A model generated the notes under the pieces. The model worked only from the letters and a program-made list of their open reading frames with translations, had not been told where the DNA came from and made no database searches. Below are positions 1 to 9,158 of a stretch of DNA of 64,000 nt, one piece after another. Location: contig JBLIMK010000002.1 in assembly GCA_047638715.1 (NCBI GenBank), forward strand, positions 1 to 64,000, in the 5' to 3' direction. This DNA is from SHLQ01 sp047638715. GTDB lineage: Bacteria > Actinomycetota > Acidimicrobiia > Acidimicrobiales > SHLQ01. The stretch's first letter is position 1. Every line of letters begins with the position of its first letter. The position numbers and the translations under genes are program-made.

Positions 1-375
1 AACGTGACTCTTGCTGAAGAAGTCCCGGTGTCCGAGACGCTTGAATTCGTCGACCGGCTCCACAGTGAGACGCCAGCAAACCTGGCAGCAGTAATCGTCA
101 ACCGCACCCGTCCACAGCTTTATGCGAACACGAGGCGTGTCGAACTCGAAGCGCTTCTGGCGAGTCCTCCCGCTCGGCTCTCCAACGGAGCAGCGGGCCT
201 ATTGGAGGCCGTTCGTGTGGGTCTCGATCGCGCGGATGTGGCCTCGGCGATCGATGCTCGCCTGCAATCGGAGCTACCGGACGGTGTCCCGGTCGTGCAT
301 GTTCCTGAGTTCGGAGTGTCCAACGACACGCGTTCTCTTCTCCGCGAAGCAATCGCAGACGAGTTGTCGTTGTGA
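1..375 (+). CDS. ArsA/GET3-family ATPase, C-terminal part (5' truncated by window)
   Basis: Only the last 124 codons are present; the reading frame is open from base 1, so the gene begins outside the window. The visible part opens with TLAEEVPVSETLEF, a stretch typical of the C-terminal half of ArsA-like anion-pump/GET3 ATPases, and ends in an acidic helix. The P-loop is not in view. Its TGA overlaps the GTG start of a second ArsA-like ATPase. Actinobacteria commonly carry two such adjacent genes whose products are thought to work as a pair (Rv3679/Rv3680 in Mycobacterium tuberculosis). The pairing here is inferred from overlap and family. Confidence 0.8.
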   Translation, partial: NVTLAEEVPVSETLEFVDRLHSETPANLAAVIVNRTRPQLYANTRRVELEALLASPPARLSNGAAGLLEAVRVGLDRADVASAIDARLQSELPDGVPVVHVPEFGVSNDTRSLLREAIADELSL

Positions 376-1481
376 CCACGACGACCAGGAGTCTTGGTGA
401 CCTTCTCGCTGACCGATCGCTCGCCGTCGTCGCCGGCAGCGGCGGCGTTGGGAAGACGACGGTGTCTGCGGCGTTGGGATTGGCCGCCACCCAACATCTC
501 GAGGGAGATGTTCTGGTGCTTACAATCGATCCCGCTCGACGACTTGCCGCTGCGCTCGGAATCGATATTTCTGGCAACGACGCAGTGCGGGTCCCCGGCT
601 CGGGAACGAGTACATCGCGGTTGTTTGCGGCAATGCTCGACCCGGGTCCGGCATGGGATTCAATGGTGGTTTCGCAGGCCGCGCCAGATGATGCGGCTCG
701 AATATTGGCGAACCCGGTGTACCGACGCATCGCCGATACGTTTGTTCATGGCAACGACTACGCAGCGCTTGCATGGTTGGACGAGGCGATCGCGTCGGAT
801 GAGTACCGGTTGATCATCGTCGACACGCCGCCGTCGCAGAACGCTCTCGACTTCTTCGACGCCCCGGCGAGGGTTTCGGAATTCTTTGGAAGTTCCCTGC
901 TCGTTTGGCTTACGGGCGGCGACGGAAGTTTCGTGGGTGGAGCAGCGGCGAAGTCCTTTGCGTCACTAGCGGACCGCCTTCTTGGGGCCGAGTTCTTCGC
1001 AGACGTCGTCGAGTTCTTCCAATTGATGAACAAAGTTGTTCCCGGCATGGTCGATCGAACATCGACCGTCGCCGCCGACCTCGCTGGTGACGACGCAGCG
1101 TTCATTGCCGTAACCGCTCCATCCGACGACGTCGTGTTGAAACTCGAGGGACTTGCCGAGTCACTGGCGACGCGAGACCTGACGTTTGACGGTCTTGTCG
1201 TCAACGGCGTGGAACCCGAAGTCTTCTGGAACCCGAAGGTTCACGATGTCGCCGAGCGTGTACTGGCGAATCGAAAGAGTCCGATTTCGGCCTCGGGAAC
1301 GTCGCTTCTGGGGCCCGGCGCAGAATACGTAGTCGAACGATGCGAGGTGGCCAATGAGCAACGACGCGTGCTGGCGAAGCTGCCGGCGTCCACCGTTACG
1401 ACGATTCCGCGGCTCGTTCACTCTCCGACCGACGTCGAAGGGCTGCAGGCGATTGGCGAGCTGCTCTGGCTCGGCGCCTGA
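372..1481 (+). CDS. ArsA/GET3-family ATPase
   Basis: This 369-residue protein has a deviant Walker A, GSGGVGKTTVSAALG, at about residues 23-37, of the ArsA/MinD/GET3 type. A switch segment IIVDTPPSQNALDFF lies near residue 150. The family hydrolyses ATP to move or chaperone clients (oxyanions, or tail-anchored membrane proteins in GET3). The GTG start overlaps the stop of the preceding ArsA-like gene as GTGA, indicating translational coupling and probably a hetero-oligomer. No arsR, arsB or arsC gene is near, so arsenite export is unlikely. The role in bacteria lacking arsenic genes is poorly defined. Confidence 0.85.
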   Translation: MTTTTRSLGDLLADRSLAVVAGSGGVGKTTVSAALGLAATQHLEGDVLVLTIDPARRLAAALGIDISGNDAVRVPGSGTSTSRLFAAMLDPGPAWDSMVVSQAAPDDAARILANPVYRRIADTFVHGNDYAALAWLDEAIASDEYRLIIVDTPPSQNALDFFDAPARVSEFFGSSLLVWLTGGDGSFVGGAAAKSFASLADRLLGAEFFADVVEFFQLMNKVVPGMVDRTSTVAADLAGDDAAFIAVTAPSDDVVLKLEGLAESLATRDLTFDGLVVNGVEPEVFWNPKVHDVAERVLANRKSPISASGTSLLGPGAEYVVERCEVANEQRRVLAKLPASTVTTIPRLVHSPTDVEGLQAIGELLWLGA

Positions 1482-1482
1482 T

Positions 1483-1488
1483 TAGTCT
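1483..1488 (+). promoter_or_regulatory. -10-like TAGTCT, leaderless promoter of pdtaS-like gene
   Basis: A TAnnnT hexamer ends 8 nt before the ATG at 1497 and no Shine-Dalgarno lies between. It matches the pattern seen before many genes in the window. Confidence 0.5.
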
Positions 1489-1496
1489 TCAACGTT

Positions 1497-3017
1497 ATGG
1501 CTTCACCGATCGAAATTGCCCGCCACGTCGCCGGATTCGATGCCGCTTCGGTCGAGCACATGCAACGGCTCATTAGAACCTGGGGATTGTTGTCGGATCT
1601 TGGGCTTGGCGATGTCCTCGTGTTGGCGCCCTCGGTCGACGATCCAGCGGTGCACGTCGTTCTCGCAAACGTTCGGCCATCAACCGCTGCGACGATGTAC
1701 ACCCACGATCCGATCGGCGATCGGCACCGGGCCGTGAACCGTCCGCTCGTCGACGACGCATGGCGCACGGGCGAGTTGCAACGCAGCGTCGTTGAACTCG
1801 GGCCGCATTTCCCCGATGGACAAGCCGAGATCGTTGCCGCGCCGTTCTCGGTGCGCGGCGAGCGAGTCGGCGTTGTGCTGCGCGAGCGGCGGTTGTTGGA
1901 ACGCGATCTGTTGCAGCTAGAAAAAACCTACCTCGATCTCTCCGACCGGCTGATGCAAATGATCGCGGACGGGTACTACCCATTCATCGGAGCGAACGAA
2001 CCGCAATATGGCGCTCCGCGGGTCGGTGACGGCCTCCTTGTTCTCGATTCGGATCGCCGGGTTATCTTTCAATCCCCAAACGCGGTGTCGGCACTTCACC
2101 GTCTCGGTATCCATCGAGCGCCGACCGGCCATCGAGTTGATGAGCTCGGCCTCGACGATTCATTCGTGCGAACAGCATTCGCGATGAAGGTGGGCGTGAC
2201 TCAGGAGCTCGAACGTCGAGATGTCACGGTGACGACTCGATGTCTGCCGCTCATTACCCATGGCGAGGTCGGTGGCGGGTTCATCTTGATGCGCGATGTC
2301 TCGGAGCTGAAGCGGCGCGACCGATTGTTGCTCTCGAAGGACGCCACCATTCGAGAAATACATCACCGGGTGAAGAACAATCTTCAGACGATCTCTTCGC
2401 TACTTCGGCTCCAGGCTCGCCGGGTCGAGTCCGAGGAAGGCAAGCTCGCCCTTTACGAATCGGTTCGCCGTATCGGCGCGATTGCAATCGTTCACGAAAC
2501 CTTGGCCAACGATGCGTCCGAGGACGCTGCGGGTGACGACGCGCCTTTCGAAGACGTTGCTCGTCCACTGATCCGTTTGATCGAGGAGGGTTTGCAATCG
2601 CCCGAAGATCCGATTCGATTTGTCCTCGAGGGTGAGGCTGGTCGGCTTCCGCTAATCCGGTCGATGCCGTTGGCCGTCGTGCTCACGGAACTTCTTCAGA
2701 ACGTTGTCGATCACGCGTTTCCCGCCGGCTGTGATCCAGATGGTGGACGCGTCGTGACCATCACCTTTGAAACCGATGACGAGGATCTGATGGTGAGCGT
2801 GTCGGACAACGGGCACGGTCCTCCAGAGGGCTTCGATTTCGCGGAAGCGCGAGGCCTCGGCCTGACTCTGGTGCACACGTTTGTTACCACGGAGCTAAAC
2901 GGCACCATCACGATGACCGCGGGGTTCGGTCCGAGTGAGATGCCGGGAACATCGACGATGCTCCGGTTCCCGCGAACCTGGGAAGATCGGGTCTCGGGGC
3001 CAGCGCTCGACGGCTAG
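1497..3017 (+). CDS. pdtaS: PdtaS-like sensor histidine kinase (HisKA_2 type)
   Basis: The 506-residue cytoplasmic kinase has no membrane segment or signal peptide. The N-terminal ~140 residues resemble the GAF-like sensor region of PdtaS, followed by a PAS-like region (about 150-270). The HisKA_2 box EIHHRVKNNLQTISSLLRLQ has its phospho-acceptor His at about 289/290. The HATPase domain shows an N box (ELLQNVVDHAF), a G1 box (SDNGHGPP) and a G2 box (GLGLTLVHTF). Length and architecture match mycobacterial PdtaS (~500 aa), which phosphorylates the RNA-binding antiterminator PdtaR. No response regulator is adjacent, as expected for an orphan. The ATG fits a leaderless promoter. Confidence 0.85.
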   Translation: MASPIEIARHVAGFDAASVEHMQRLIRTWGLLSDLGLGDVLVLAPSVDDPAVHVVLANVRPSTAATMYTHDPIGDRHRAVNRPLVDDAWRTGELQRSVVELGPHFPDGQAEIVAAPFSVRGERVGVVLRERRLLERDLLQLEKTYLDLSDRLMQMIADGYYPFIGANEPQYGAPRVGDGLLVLDSDRRVIFQSPNAVSALHRLGIHRAPTGHRVDELGLDDSFVRTAFAMKVGVTQELERRDVTVTTRCLPLITHGEVGGGFILMRDVSELKRRDRLLLSKDATIREIHHRVKNNLQTISSLLRLQARRVESEEGKLALYESVRRIGAIAIVHETLANDASEDAAGDDAPFEDVARPLIRLIEEGLQSPEDPIRFVLEGEAGRLPLIRSMPLAVVLTELLQNVVDHAFPAGCDPDGGRVVTITFETDDEDLMVSVSDNGHGPPEGFDFAEARGLGLTLVHTFVTTELNGTITMTAGFGPSEMPGTSTMLRFPRTWEDRVSGPALDG

Positions 3018-3098
3018 ACATCTCAAGCTGAAGTGTACATTTGCCGTTGTTTTGACTACTGTCCGTGAGTGCGGGCCGTTTTTGAGAAGGTGTTTTCT

Positions 3099-4763
3099 GT
3101 GCGTCGTCGCTTTGCCCTGCTCGTAGTTGCATTCTCGTTGCTGGCCTCGTTGGTCTCGGTGGCGCCAGTTGCAGCTGCCCAGTCGAAGCGCCCGGTCCTC
3201 ACGAGGCGCTTCGTGCGGGAGGCTCCCGATTTCGCGTCGACGTCTATGGCCGATTCCTGGGACTACGCCCAAGAGCGAGACCTCCCGAACGTCGCAGGCC
3301 TGTCCCATAAGGGTTTCTCGAACGTCACGATGTCGGGGGGACGCTGGAAGGGGACGGCTGCTTCACAGGCGAACATTCGTCTGCTGCAGAGCTGGACGAG
3401 CCTGCCCAATGGTCGGGACGGAGAATCGACGCCGATCAACGCGGACGTGTACAGCCACATCTCGATCCGGATGCGTCTCACCGGCCGGACCGCGGCCTGG
3501 GGTGAACTCAGCTGGTACGACTGCGGCCGGCTGGACAACGCTTGTCGCGGTGCCCAGGGTGTTCGCGTCTTTGAAGGTTGGCATACCTACGACTTCGAAA
3601 TTGAACGTGAACCAGCGCGCGGACCTGTCGACTGGTCGGGCCTGATCCGCGGTCTTGTCTTCACGCCTTCGGCTCCGGGGGGAAACATCGAGCTCGACTG
3701 GATTCGGGTCTACAAGCCAACGAATGCACCGATCAGGGTGACTAGTCGTGACACGAATCCGGCCACCCAGCTGATCTGGGACCGCGATCGCGTCCCTGGA
3801 AACAACAGTGCAGCGAACCCCAACTGGGGGGTTATCTCAACTTCTGGCTCCGGCACGTTCAATCCGGACGGCATGTTTCCCGGAACGTACTTTGTCTATT
3901 CACTCGTCGGAGGCGCACGGTCGCTCGTCAACACGATCAACATCAACAAGCGTCCTCGCCCGAGGGTCCTTCAGCCCGATGCCATTGGCGGCGTCGACTA
4001 CGCCACCGCCGTGCGGAGCGACGCGTGGGACTTTTCCCAGCGGACCGATCAATCGCAGCTGAACAACATGACCTTCACCCTGGCCAACGGTGCGCTCGTT
4101 GGGACCAACACTGCGGTGAAGAGCGATTCGGGATTCCGGGTCACCATCCCGCAAGATCAACTGATCAACGGCTCTCGATTCACGAACTTCTCGGCCCGGG
4201 TGTTCTACGAAGGCGGCTTTTCGTTGTCGCCCGATCCGGGCGGTGGGATGAATGCCCGCATCATCTGGCGAACCAGCAATGGCGTGAAGAGGGTCAGTCA
4301 AGACATCGTCGTATTCCCCGGCTGGAACACGATCACGGTCGATCTCGACGACACTCCGCCCTCGAAACTGATCGAGAATGGTGCGACATCGTCGGCATGG
4401 GACGGCCAACAGATCGAGCTCCTTCGATTCGATCCGCACGAAGACACAGGCACGCGCAAGTTCCGGGTCGATTGGATCAAGCTCACCGAGAACGACAAAC
4501 CCGTCAACGACGTCTTCAACATTGCCTTTCGTGACCTCGCCTATGAGCCCGGCACGATCGCACGTATCTATCTCGATCGTCAGGGAGACGGGATCGGCGA
4601 GCATCAGATCGCGTTTCGGGGAGTGGTGCCGAAGCACAACGTGTTCCGCTGGACGGTGCCACCACAATTCCGTGGCACCGGTGAGTGGTACGTGACGATC
4701 AAGGTCGTCGACCCTCGTTATGTCAGCACGGTCGCTGTATCGACCGGCACGATTGAGCTGTAG
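3099..4763 (+). CDS. secreted modular beta-rich protein of unknown function
   Basis: I favour GTG at 3099 (554 aa) over GTG at 3069, because GAGAAGG at 3084-3090 lies at good spacing and the product then starts MRRRFALL. A signal peptide follows, with a hydrophobic core and a likely Ala-x-Ala cut near residue 27. The mature part holds two copies of a module. One begins DSWDYAQERD and ends with a strand IELDWIRVY. The other begins DAWDFSQRTD and ends FRVDWIKLT. Each is followed by an Ig-like stretch. The alternating layout suggests carbohydrate-binding or adhesive beta-sandwiches. I see no catalytic motif, LPxTG or membrane anchor. The function is unknown. Confidence 0.75.
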   Translation: MRRRFALLVVAFSLLASLVSVAPVAAAQSKRPVLTRRFVREAPDFASTSMADSWDYAQERDLPNVAGLSHKGFSNVTMSGGRWKGTAASQANIRLLQSWTSLPNGRDGESTPINADVYSHISIRMRLTGRTAAWGELSWYDCGRLDNACRGAQGVRVFEGWHTYDFEIEREPARGPVDWSGLIRGLVFTPSAPGGNIELDWIRVYKPTNAPIRVTSRDTNPATQLIWDRDRVPGNNSAANPNWGVISTSGSGTFNPDGMFPGTYFVYSLVGGARSLVNTININKRPRPRVLQPDAIGGVDYATAVRSDAWDFSQRTDQSQLNNMTFTLANGALVGTNTAVKSDSGFRVTIPQDQLINGSRFTNFSARVFYEGGFSLSPDPGGGMNARIIWRTSNGVKRVSQDIVVFPGWNTITVDLDDTPPSKLIENGATSSAWDGQQIELLRFDPHEDTGTRKFRVDWIKLTENDKPVNDVFNIAFRDLAYEPGTIARIYLDRQGDGIGEHQIAFRGVVPKHNVFRWTVPPQFRGTGEWYVTIKVVDPRYVSTVAVSTGTIEL

Positions 4764-6233
4764 CTACGGCAGGAGCTGATCGGCTGGCGCGAAGTTGTCG
4801 GTGAGTAGCTGTGCATCGTCGCCAATAAAGTCGGTCGTGGCTGCGGCGCTGAGCTGTCGACCATCGTCGGGGTCGATGTCGAGCGTCGAGATGGCGTTGT
4901 GAGAGGCGAGCAGGATCTGGTTGACGGCGCGCTCGGGGATGCCATTGGTTGGTTCGACGATCCCAAGCTCGTCAAACACTTCCGATAGCGTTTCCAATTG
5001 AGCTCGCGAGAATCGACTGTCACCGCCATCGATCACGTTCATGATGTAGAGGCCGTTGTCATCGAGGAGCCGGTCGAACTCGCGCACGACCTCGACCGTT
5101 GTCAGGTGCCACGGAACCGACGAGCCTGAGTACGCGTCACCGACGATGAGGTCGAATCCTGCGTCGGGCAGGTCTGCGAGATGGAGCCGAGCATCGCCGG
5201 TAAGAATATCGAGGCCGTCGGCGTCGGTGAGTCCGAGATGCTCCGTGGCGATTTCCACGAGTTGATCGTCGAGTTCCAGGACGGTGTTTGTGGAGCCGGG
5301 TCTGACCGCCGAAATGTAGCGGGGGAGCGAGAAGCCGCCACCGCCCACGTGTAACACCCGGATCGGCCCATCTTCGAGCGACTCTGTCGCGTCGGCGAAG
5401 ATTCGCATGTATCGGATGTCGAGGTATTCGGGGTCGTCGAGATCGACGTGGGCGTTGCGGAGTTGGTCGAGGAAGAGGCTTCGCCCGCCGGGTCGGCCAT
5501 CGGGGTCGCTTTCGGCGTCGGCGACGATTCGAATGCAGTAGTAGTCGGTGGTTCGATCACATGGCGATCCAATGACAAGGCTGATGAGCGCGGCGAGGAT
5601 GACGACGGCGATTTCTGGGCCGGCTGGGCGCGTCCTGCCCGACTTCATGAACACGATGACCCCGCCGAGGACGAGCAAGGCGCCCACGATGAGGATGATC
5701 GTTCGGACTGGAAGAAATGTGATGAGGACGAATCCGGTGCCAAACGTGCCGATGAGGGCGCCGAAGGTGCTGGCCGCCGACAACCGCCCGATCACCGAGC
5801 CGGTCTGATCGAGCGATTCGAGCTCCAGCTTGGCGACCATGGGACCGATGCCGCTCAGTGCAGCGGCGGGCAAGAAGAATGCGCAGGCTGCCAGGAGGAC
5901 GATCGCGACGGGGCCGGATCCGAGGTTTGGGCCGAGCACGCTGACGATGGGAATCGAGAGCCACGTCAGGCCGCCGCCGAAGAACAGCGCCTGTGCGATG
6001 AGGCGAACCGGGTCTTTACGATCGGCGAGCCCGCCGCCGAAGGCAGCACCTGTTGCAATTCCGGCGAGGATCGTTCCGATGATGCCGGTGAATGTGTCGA
6101 GCGAGACTCCGACGTAGGGAGCCATTAATCGCCCTGCGAGAATCTCGAGCACCAGGACGAGACCCGACGTCACCGATACGAGGAGAAGTGAAGTTCGCCC
6201 TCCAATCGGTGTGTCCTTCGTCGGTTCTGCCAC
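4764..6233 (-). CDS. membrane-embedded spermidine synthase-like protein
   Basis: The N-terminal ~200 residues are hydrophobic with about six to seven membrane helices. The C-terminal half is a SpeE-like Rossmann methyltransferase fold: VLHVGGGGFSLPRY (AdoMet-type loop), VLELDDQLVEIA (acidic ribose-binding residue), ILTGDARLHL and DLIVGDAYSGSSVPWHL. Fused membrane/SpeE proteins are common in actinobacteria and their substrates are mostly unproven. GTG at 6233 is preferred because an upstream in-frame GTG at 6275 would abut the divergent rmuC -10 element, but the longer start cannot be excluded. The stop directly abuts the stop of the convergent secreted-protein gene. Confidence 0.75.
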   Translation of the reverse strand: MAEPTKDTPIGGRTSLLLVSVTSGLVLVLEILAGRLMAPYVGVSLDTFTGIIGTILAGIATGAAFGGGLADRKDPVRLIAQALFFGGGLTWLSIPIVSVLGPNLGSGPVAIVLLAACAFFLPAAALSGIGPMVAKLELESLDQTGSVIGRLSAASTFGALIGTFGTGFVLITFLPVRTIILIVGALLVLGGVIVFMKSGRTRPAGPEIAVVILAALISLVIGSPCDRTTDYYCIRIVADAESDPDGRPGGRSLFLDQLRNAHVDLDDPEYLDIRYMRIFADATESLEDGPIRVLHVGGGGFSLPRYISAVRPGSTNTVLELDDQLVEIATEHLGLTDADGLDILTGDARLHLADLPDAGFDLIVGDAYSGSSVPWHLTTVEVVREFDRLLDDNGLYIMNVIDGGDSRFSRAQLETLSEVFDELGIVEPTNGIPERAVNQILLASHNAISTLDIDPDDGRQLSAAATTDFIGDDAQLLTDNFAPADQLLP

Positions 6234-6276
6234 AGTCAGAGTCTGCCTCGCCCGGCGTCGTGTCACACCCCACACG

Positions 6277-6282
6277 TACGGT
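6277..6282 (+). promoter_or_regulatory. -10-like TACGGT, leaderless promoter of rmuC
   Basis: The hexamer ends 7 nt before the ATG at 6290. It supports that start over upstream in-frame codons. Confidence 0.45.
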
Positions 6283-6289
6283 GGTCCAC

Positions 6290-7591
6290 ATGGAATTTCT
6301 TCCCCTCACCCTCATTCTGTTCGTTGGTCTCGCCGCCGGATTCGCATCGCTGTATTGGCTCCTCCAACGCCAGGCCGCGGGGCAGGCTGAGGCCACGAAC
6401 GGGCGTGCGGTCGAGGCAGCTGTACGCGCGGCATTGGCCGAGCGTGGGGCGACTGCCGAGGCGCTCGGTCGAGATCGCGAAGCCACCGTGAATGCAGCGG
6501 TGCTGCGCGCTGCCGAGGTCGCCGACGCGAAGCTCGATTCGCGGATGCGCGCGGGTACAGAACAGCTCGATGCGCGCTTTCGTCAAGGCGCAGAGAAGCT
6601 CCAGGCAAACATGTTGCTCGGGGAGCAGAAGTATGACGCCAGCACGTCGATCATCGAAAAGCAGAACCAGCAGGTTCGCGCGGAGATGCTTCGTATCGAG
6701 AAGATGCTGACCGATCTCCAAGAGAAGACGGCGGGTCAACATGGAGCGGTCGTTACCCAGCTGCAGGAGACGGCCAAGATTGCTGGACAGCTGCAACAGA
6801 CGACCGGGAGTCTGCGAGACGCCCTAGGAAGTACGAAGAAACGTGGCAACTGGGGCGAGCGGATGGCGCAGGATGTCCTCAATCACGCAGGGATGATCGA
6901 AGGCGTCAACTATCGGACACAGAAGGGCATCGAATCCGGTGGTCGGCCTGACTTCACGATTCTTATGCCTCGCCAGATGGTCCTCCACATGGATGTGAAG
7001 TTCCCGGCTGACAACTATCTGAACTTCCTCGATGCTGAGCAGACTGGTGCTGGCGATGCTGAGCAGTTCCGCAAACAGTTCGTGAAAGATGCTCGCGCTC
7101 GCGTCAAGGAGCTCGACAACCGCCGCTACCACGAGGAAGCCGACTCGGTCGACACCGTTGTGTTGTTCATCCCGAACGAGAGTGTCTTCGGCTTTGTCCA
7201 AGAGAACGACCCTGATCTCATGGACGAGGCAATGCGGGCCAAGATCGTGCTCTGCGGCCCAAGCACGCTCGTAGCGGTGCTTCAGGTCGTGCGACAGGCA
7301 ATGGACAACTTCATGCTCGAACAGCGCAGCGACGAGATCATGGATTGTCTACACGACTTCAAGATCGAGTGGCTGAAGTTCTCAGACAAAGTCACCCAGC
7401 ACGGGAAGCACCTCAATACCGCGCTGAATTCCTTCAGCGAGTTGAGCGGCGCTCGCACGAACAAGTTGCAAAAGCAGTTGGGCAGGATCGACGAGTTGCA
7501 ACAAGCGGGCACCGTCGAGGTCGATCCCGCTGCCGATGAGCCCGAGCTCGCAGCGGCGTGGCCCCCGCTACGTGAAGTGGCATCGGCGTAA
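6290..7591 (+). CDS. rmuC: DNA recombination protein RmuC homolog
   Basis: This 433-residue protein begins with one N-terminal membrane helix (LTLILFVGLAAGFASLYWLL). An Ala/Glu/Arg-rich coiled coil follows at about 35-200. The conserved RmuC nuclease-like domain starts at GNWGERMAQDVLNHAG and includes GGRPDFTILMP and MDVKFPADNYLNFL. RmuC is linked to limiting recombination at inverted repeats and is predicted to be a PD-(D/E)xK-type nuclease. The ATG at 6290 is chosen because it places the membrane helix at the N terminus and lies 7 nt after a TAnnnT element. Confidence 0.88.
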   Translation: MEFLPLTLILFVGLAAGFASLYWLLQRQAAGQAEATNGRAVEAAVRAALAERGATAEALGRDREATVNAAVLRAAEVADAKLDSRMRAGTEQLDARFRQGAEKLQANMLLGEQKYDASTSIIEKQNQQVRAEMLRIEKMLTDLQEKTAGQHGAVVTQLQETAKIAGQLQQTTGSLRDALGSTKKRGNWGERMAQDVLNHAGMIEGVNYRTQKGIESGGRPDFTILMPRQMVLHMDVKFPADNYLNFLDAEQTGAGDAEQFRKQFVKDARARVKELDNRRYHEEADSVDTVVLFIPNESVFGFVQENDPDLMDEAMRAKIVLCGPSTLVAVLQVVRQAMDNFMLEQRSDEIMDCLHDFKIEWLKFSDKVTQHGKHLNTALNSFSELSGARTNKLQKQLGRIDELQQAGTVEVDPAADEPELAAAWPPLREVASA

Positions 7592-7607
7592 CGACACGCC
7601 GACGCTT

Positions 7608-7613
7608 TAGGCT
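7608..7613 (+). promoter_or_regulatory. -10-like TAGGCT, leaderless promoter of metG
   Basis: TAGGCT ends 7 nt before the GTG start at 7621, with no Shine-Dalgarno in the short gap after rmuC. Confidence 0.55.
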
Positions 7614-7620
7614 CGGTTGG

Positions 7621-9150
7621 GTGAGCACGTTCTATATCACCACACCGATTTACTACGTCAACGATGCGCCCCATATTGGCCACGCCTACACCACGGTGGT
7701 GGCTGACGCCTTCGCCCGCTGGCACCGTTTGCTCGGTGACGACACCATGATGCTCACCGGCACGGACGAGCATGGCCTCAAGATTCAGCGAACCGCTGAG
7801 GACAACGGCATTACGCCGCTCGAACAGGCCGATTCCACGAGCGTTCGTTTCCAGGACGCTTGGAAGCTGCTCAACATCGCGAACGACGACTTCATCCGCA
7901 CGACCGAGCCCCGACACCACACCGCGGTGCAGGCATTGATGCAGAAGGTGTACGACAACGGCTGGGTCTACTCAGACACGTACGAGGGCCTCTACTGCGT
8001 TGGCTGCGAGGCCTACTACACCGAAGATGAGCTGAACGACGGAAACTGCCGCATCCATGACCGGCCTGCCGAACTCATGGTGGAGGAGAACTACTTCTTC
8101 AAATTGAGCGCATTCGCTGACCAACTGCTCGACTATTTCGAAAACACCGAAGGCGTGGTGAAGCCCGATGGCTACCGCAACGAGGTGCTCGGCCTGCTGC
8201 GCCAAGAATTGCGTGACGTGAGTATCTCGCGGTCATCGATCTCATGGGGAATCCCCGTGCCGTGGGATGAGGGGCACGTCTTTTACGTTTGGTACGACGC
8301 CTTGATCAACTACGCCACCGCGGCTGGGTATAACGCCGATGAGGCCGCATTCGAGAAGTGGTGGCCGAACGTTACGCACGTCATTGGTAAGGACATCATC
8401 CGTTTTCATTGCATCTTCTGGCCGGCGATGTTGCTGGCCGCGGGCGTGACCGACCTCCCGAGCTACTACGTGCACGGGTGGCTGCTCATCGGCGGCGAGA
8501 AGATGTCGAAGTCAAAGCTGAACAGCGTGACGCCAAAGCAGCTCGTTGAGGGCGACGACGAGGCTGGCTACTCCGCATTCGGTGTCGACGGTTATCGGTA
8601 TCACTTCCTGCGAGATCCACCGTTCGGTCCCGACAGCGATTTCAGCTATGAGCAGATGATCATTCGTTACAACTCGGATCTCGCAAACCAGTTCGGCAAT
8701 CTCGTTCAGCGCGTCATTACGGTCACGGCGAAGAAGTGCGGCGAGCAGTCGCCCGCTCCCTCCGCCGACTCTCCCTTGGCCGCCGAGGCCAAGGCCGCAT
8801 TCGATGCGACGGCCGCTGCGTGGGATCGTGGCCAGCCTCCAATAGCGCTCGATGCCACATGGAGGCTCATACGTGAGACCAACGAATTCCTTGCGGCGAA
8901 CGAGCCCTGGAAGATGGAGCCCGGAGCAGACGTCGATCGTGTCATGGGCGATGCCCTCGAGGCGATTCGGATCGTGACGATTCTGGCCTCGCCCGCGATT
9001 CCCGCCGCTGCGCAAGCGACGTGGGAACGCCTTGGAATGACCGGAGCGGTCCAAGACCAGCGTTTGCCGGAAGCCGCGGCCTGGGGCGGGTATCCGGGTG
9101 GTCTCACCCTCACGAGCGGCGACCCTCTTTTCCCTCGGTTGAAGAGTTGA
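7621..9150 (+). CDS. metG: methionyl-tRNA synthetase
   Basis: The protein charges tRNA-Met in the cytoplasm. Class I signatures are clear: an HIGH box in APHIGHAYT near residue 20 and KMSKS in GGEKMSKSKLN near residue 298. A single zinc knuckle appears (YCVGCEAYY ... NCRIH). At 509 residues it is the short form without the C-terminal EMAP/tRNA-binding extension, as in mycobacterial MetS. The GTG start follows a -10-like hexamer at leaderless spacing. It heads the conserved metG-tatD-rpf-rsmA-ispE series. Confidence 0.97.
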   Translation: MSTFYITTPIYYVNDAPHIGHAYTTVVADAFARWHRLLGDDTMMLTGTDEHGLKIQRTAEDNGITPLEQADSTSVRFQDAWKLLNIANDDFIRTTEPRHHTAVQALMQKVYDNGWVYSDTYEGLYCVGCEAYYTEDELNDGNCRIHDRPAELMVEENYFFKLSAFADQLLDYFENTEGVVKPDGYRNEVLGLLRQELRDVSISRSSISWGIPVPWDEGHVFYVWYDALINYATAAGYNADEAAFEKWWPNVTHVIGKDIIRFHCIFWPAMLLAAGVTDLPSYYVHGWLLIGGEKMSKSKLNSVTPKQLVEGDDEAGYSAFGVDGYRYHFLRDPPFGPDSDFSYEQMIIRYNSDLANQFGNLVQRVITVTAKKCGEQSPAPSADSPLAAEAKAAFDATAAAWDRGQPPIALDATWRLIRETNEFLAANEPWKMEPGADVDRVMGDALEAIRIVTILASPAIPAAAQATWERLGMTGAVQDQRLPEAAAWGGYPGGLTLTSGDPLFPRLKS

Positions 9151-9158
9151 GCGAAGTC

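Noticed and set aside
3069..3098. Upstream GTG start for the secreted protein
   Set aside because: It would place ten residues before the signal peptide and bury the GAGAAGG ribosome site inside the gene. GTG 3099 fits better.
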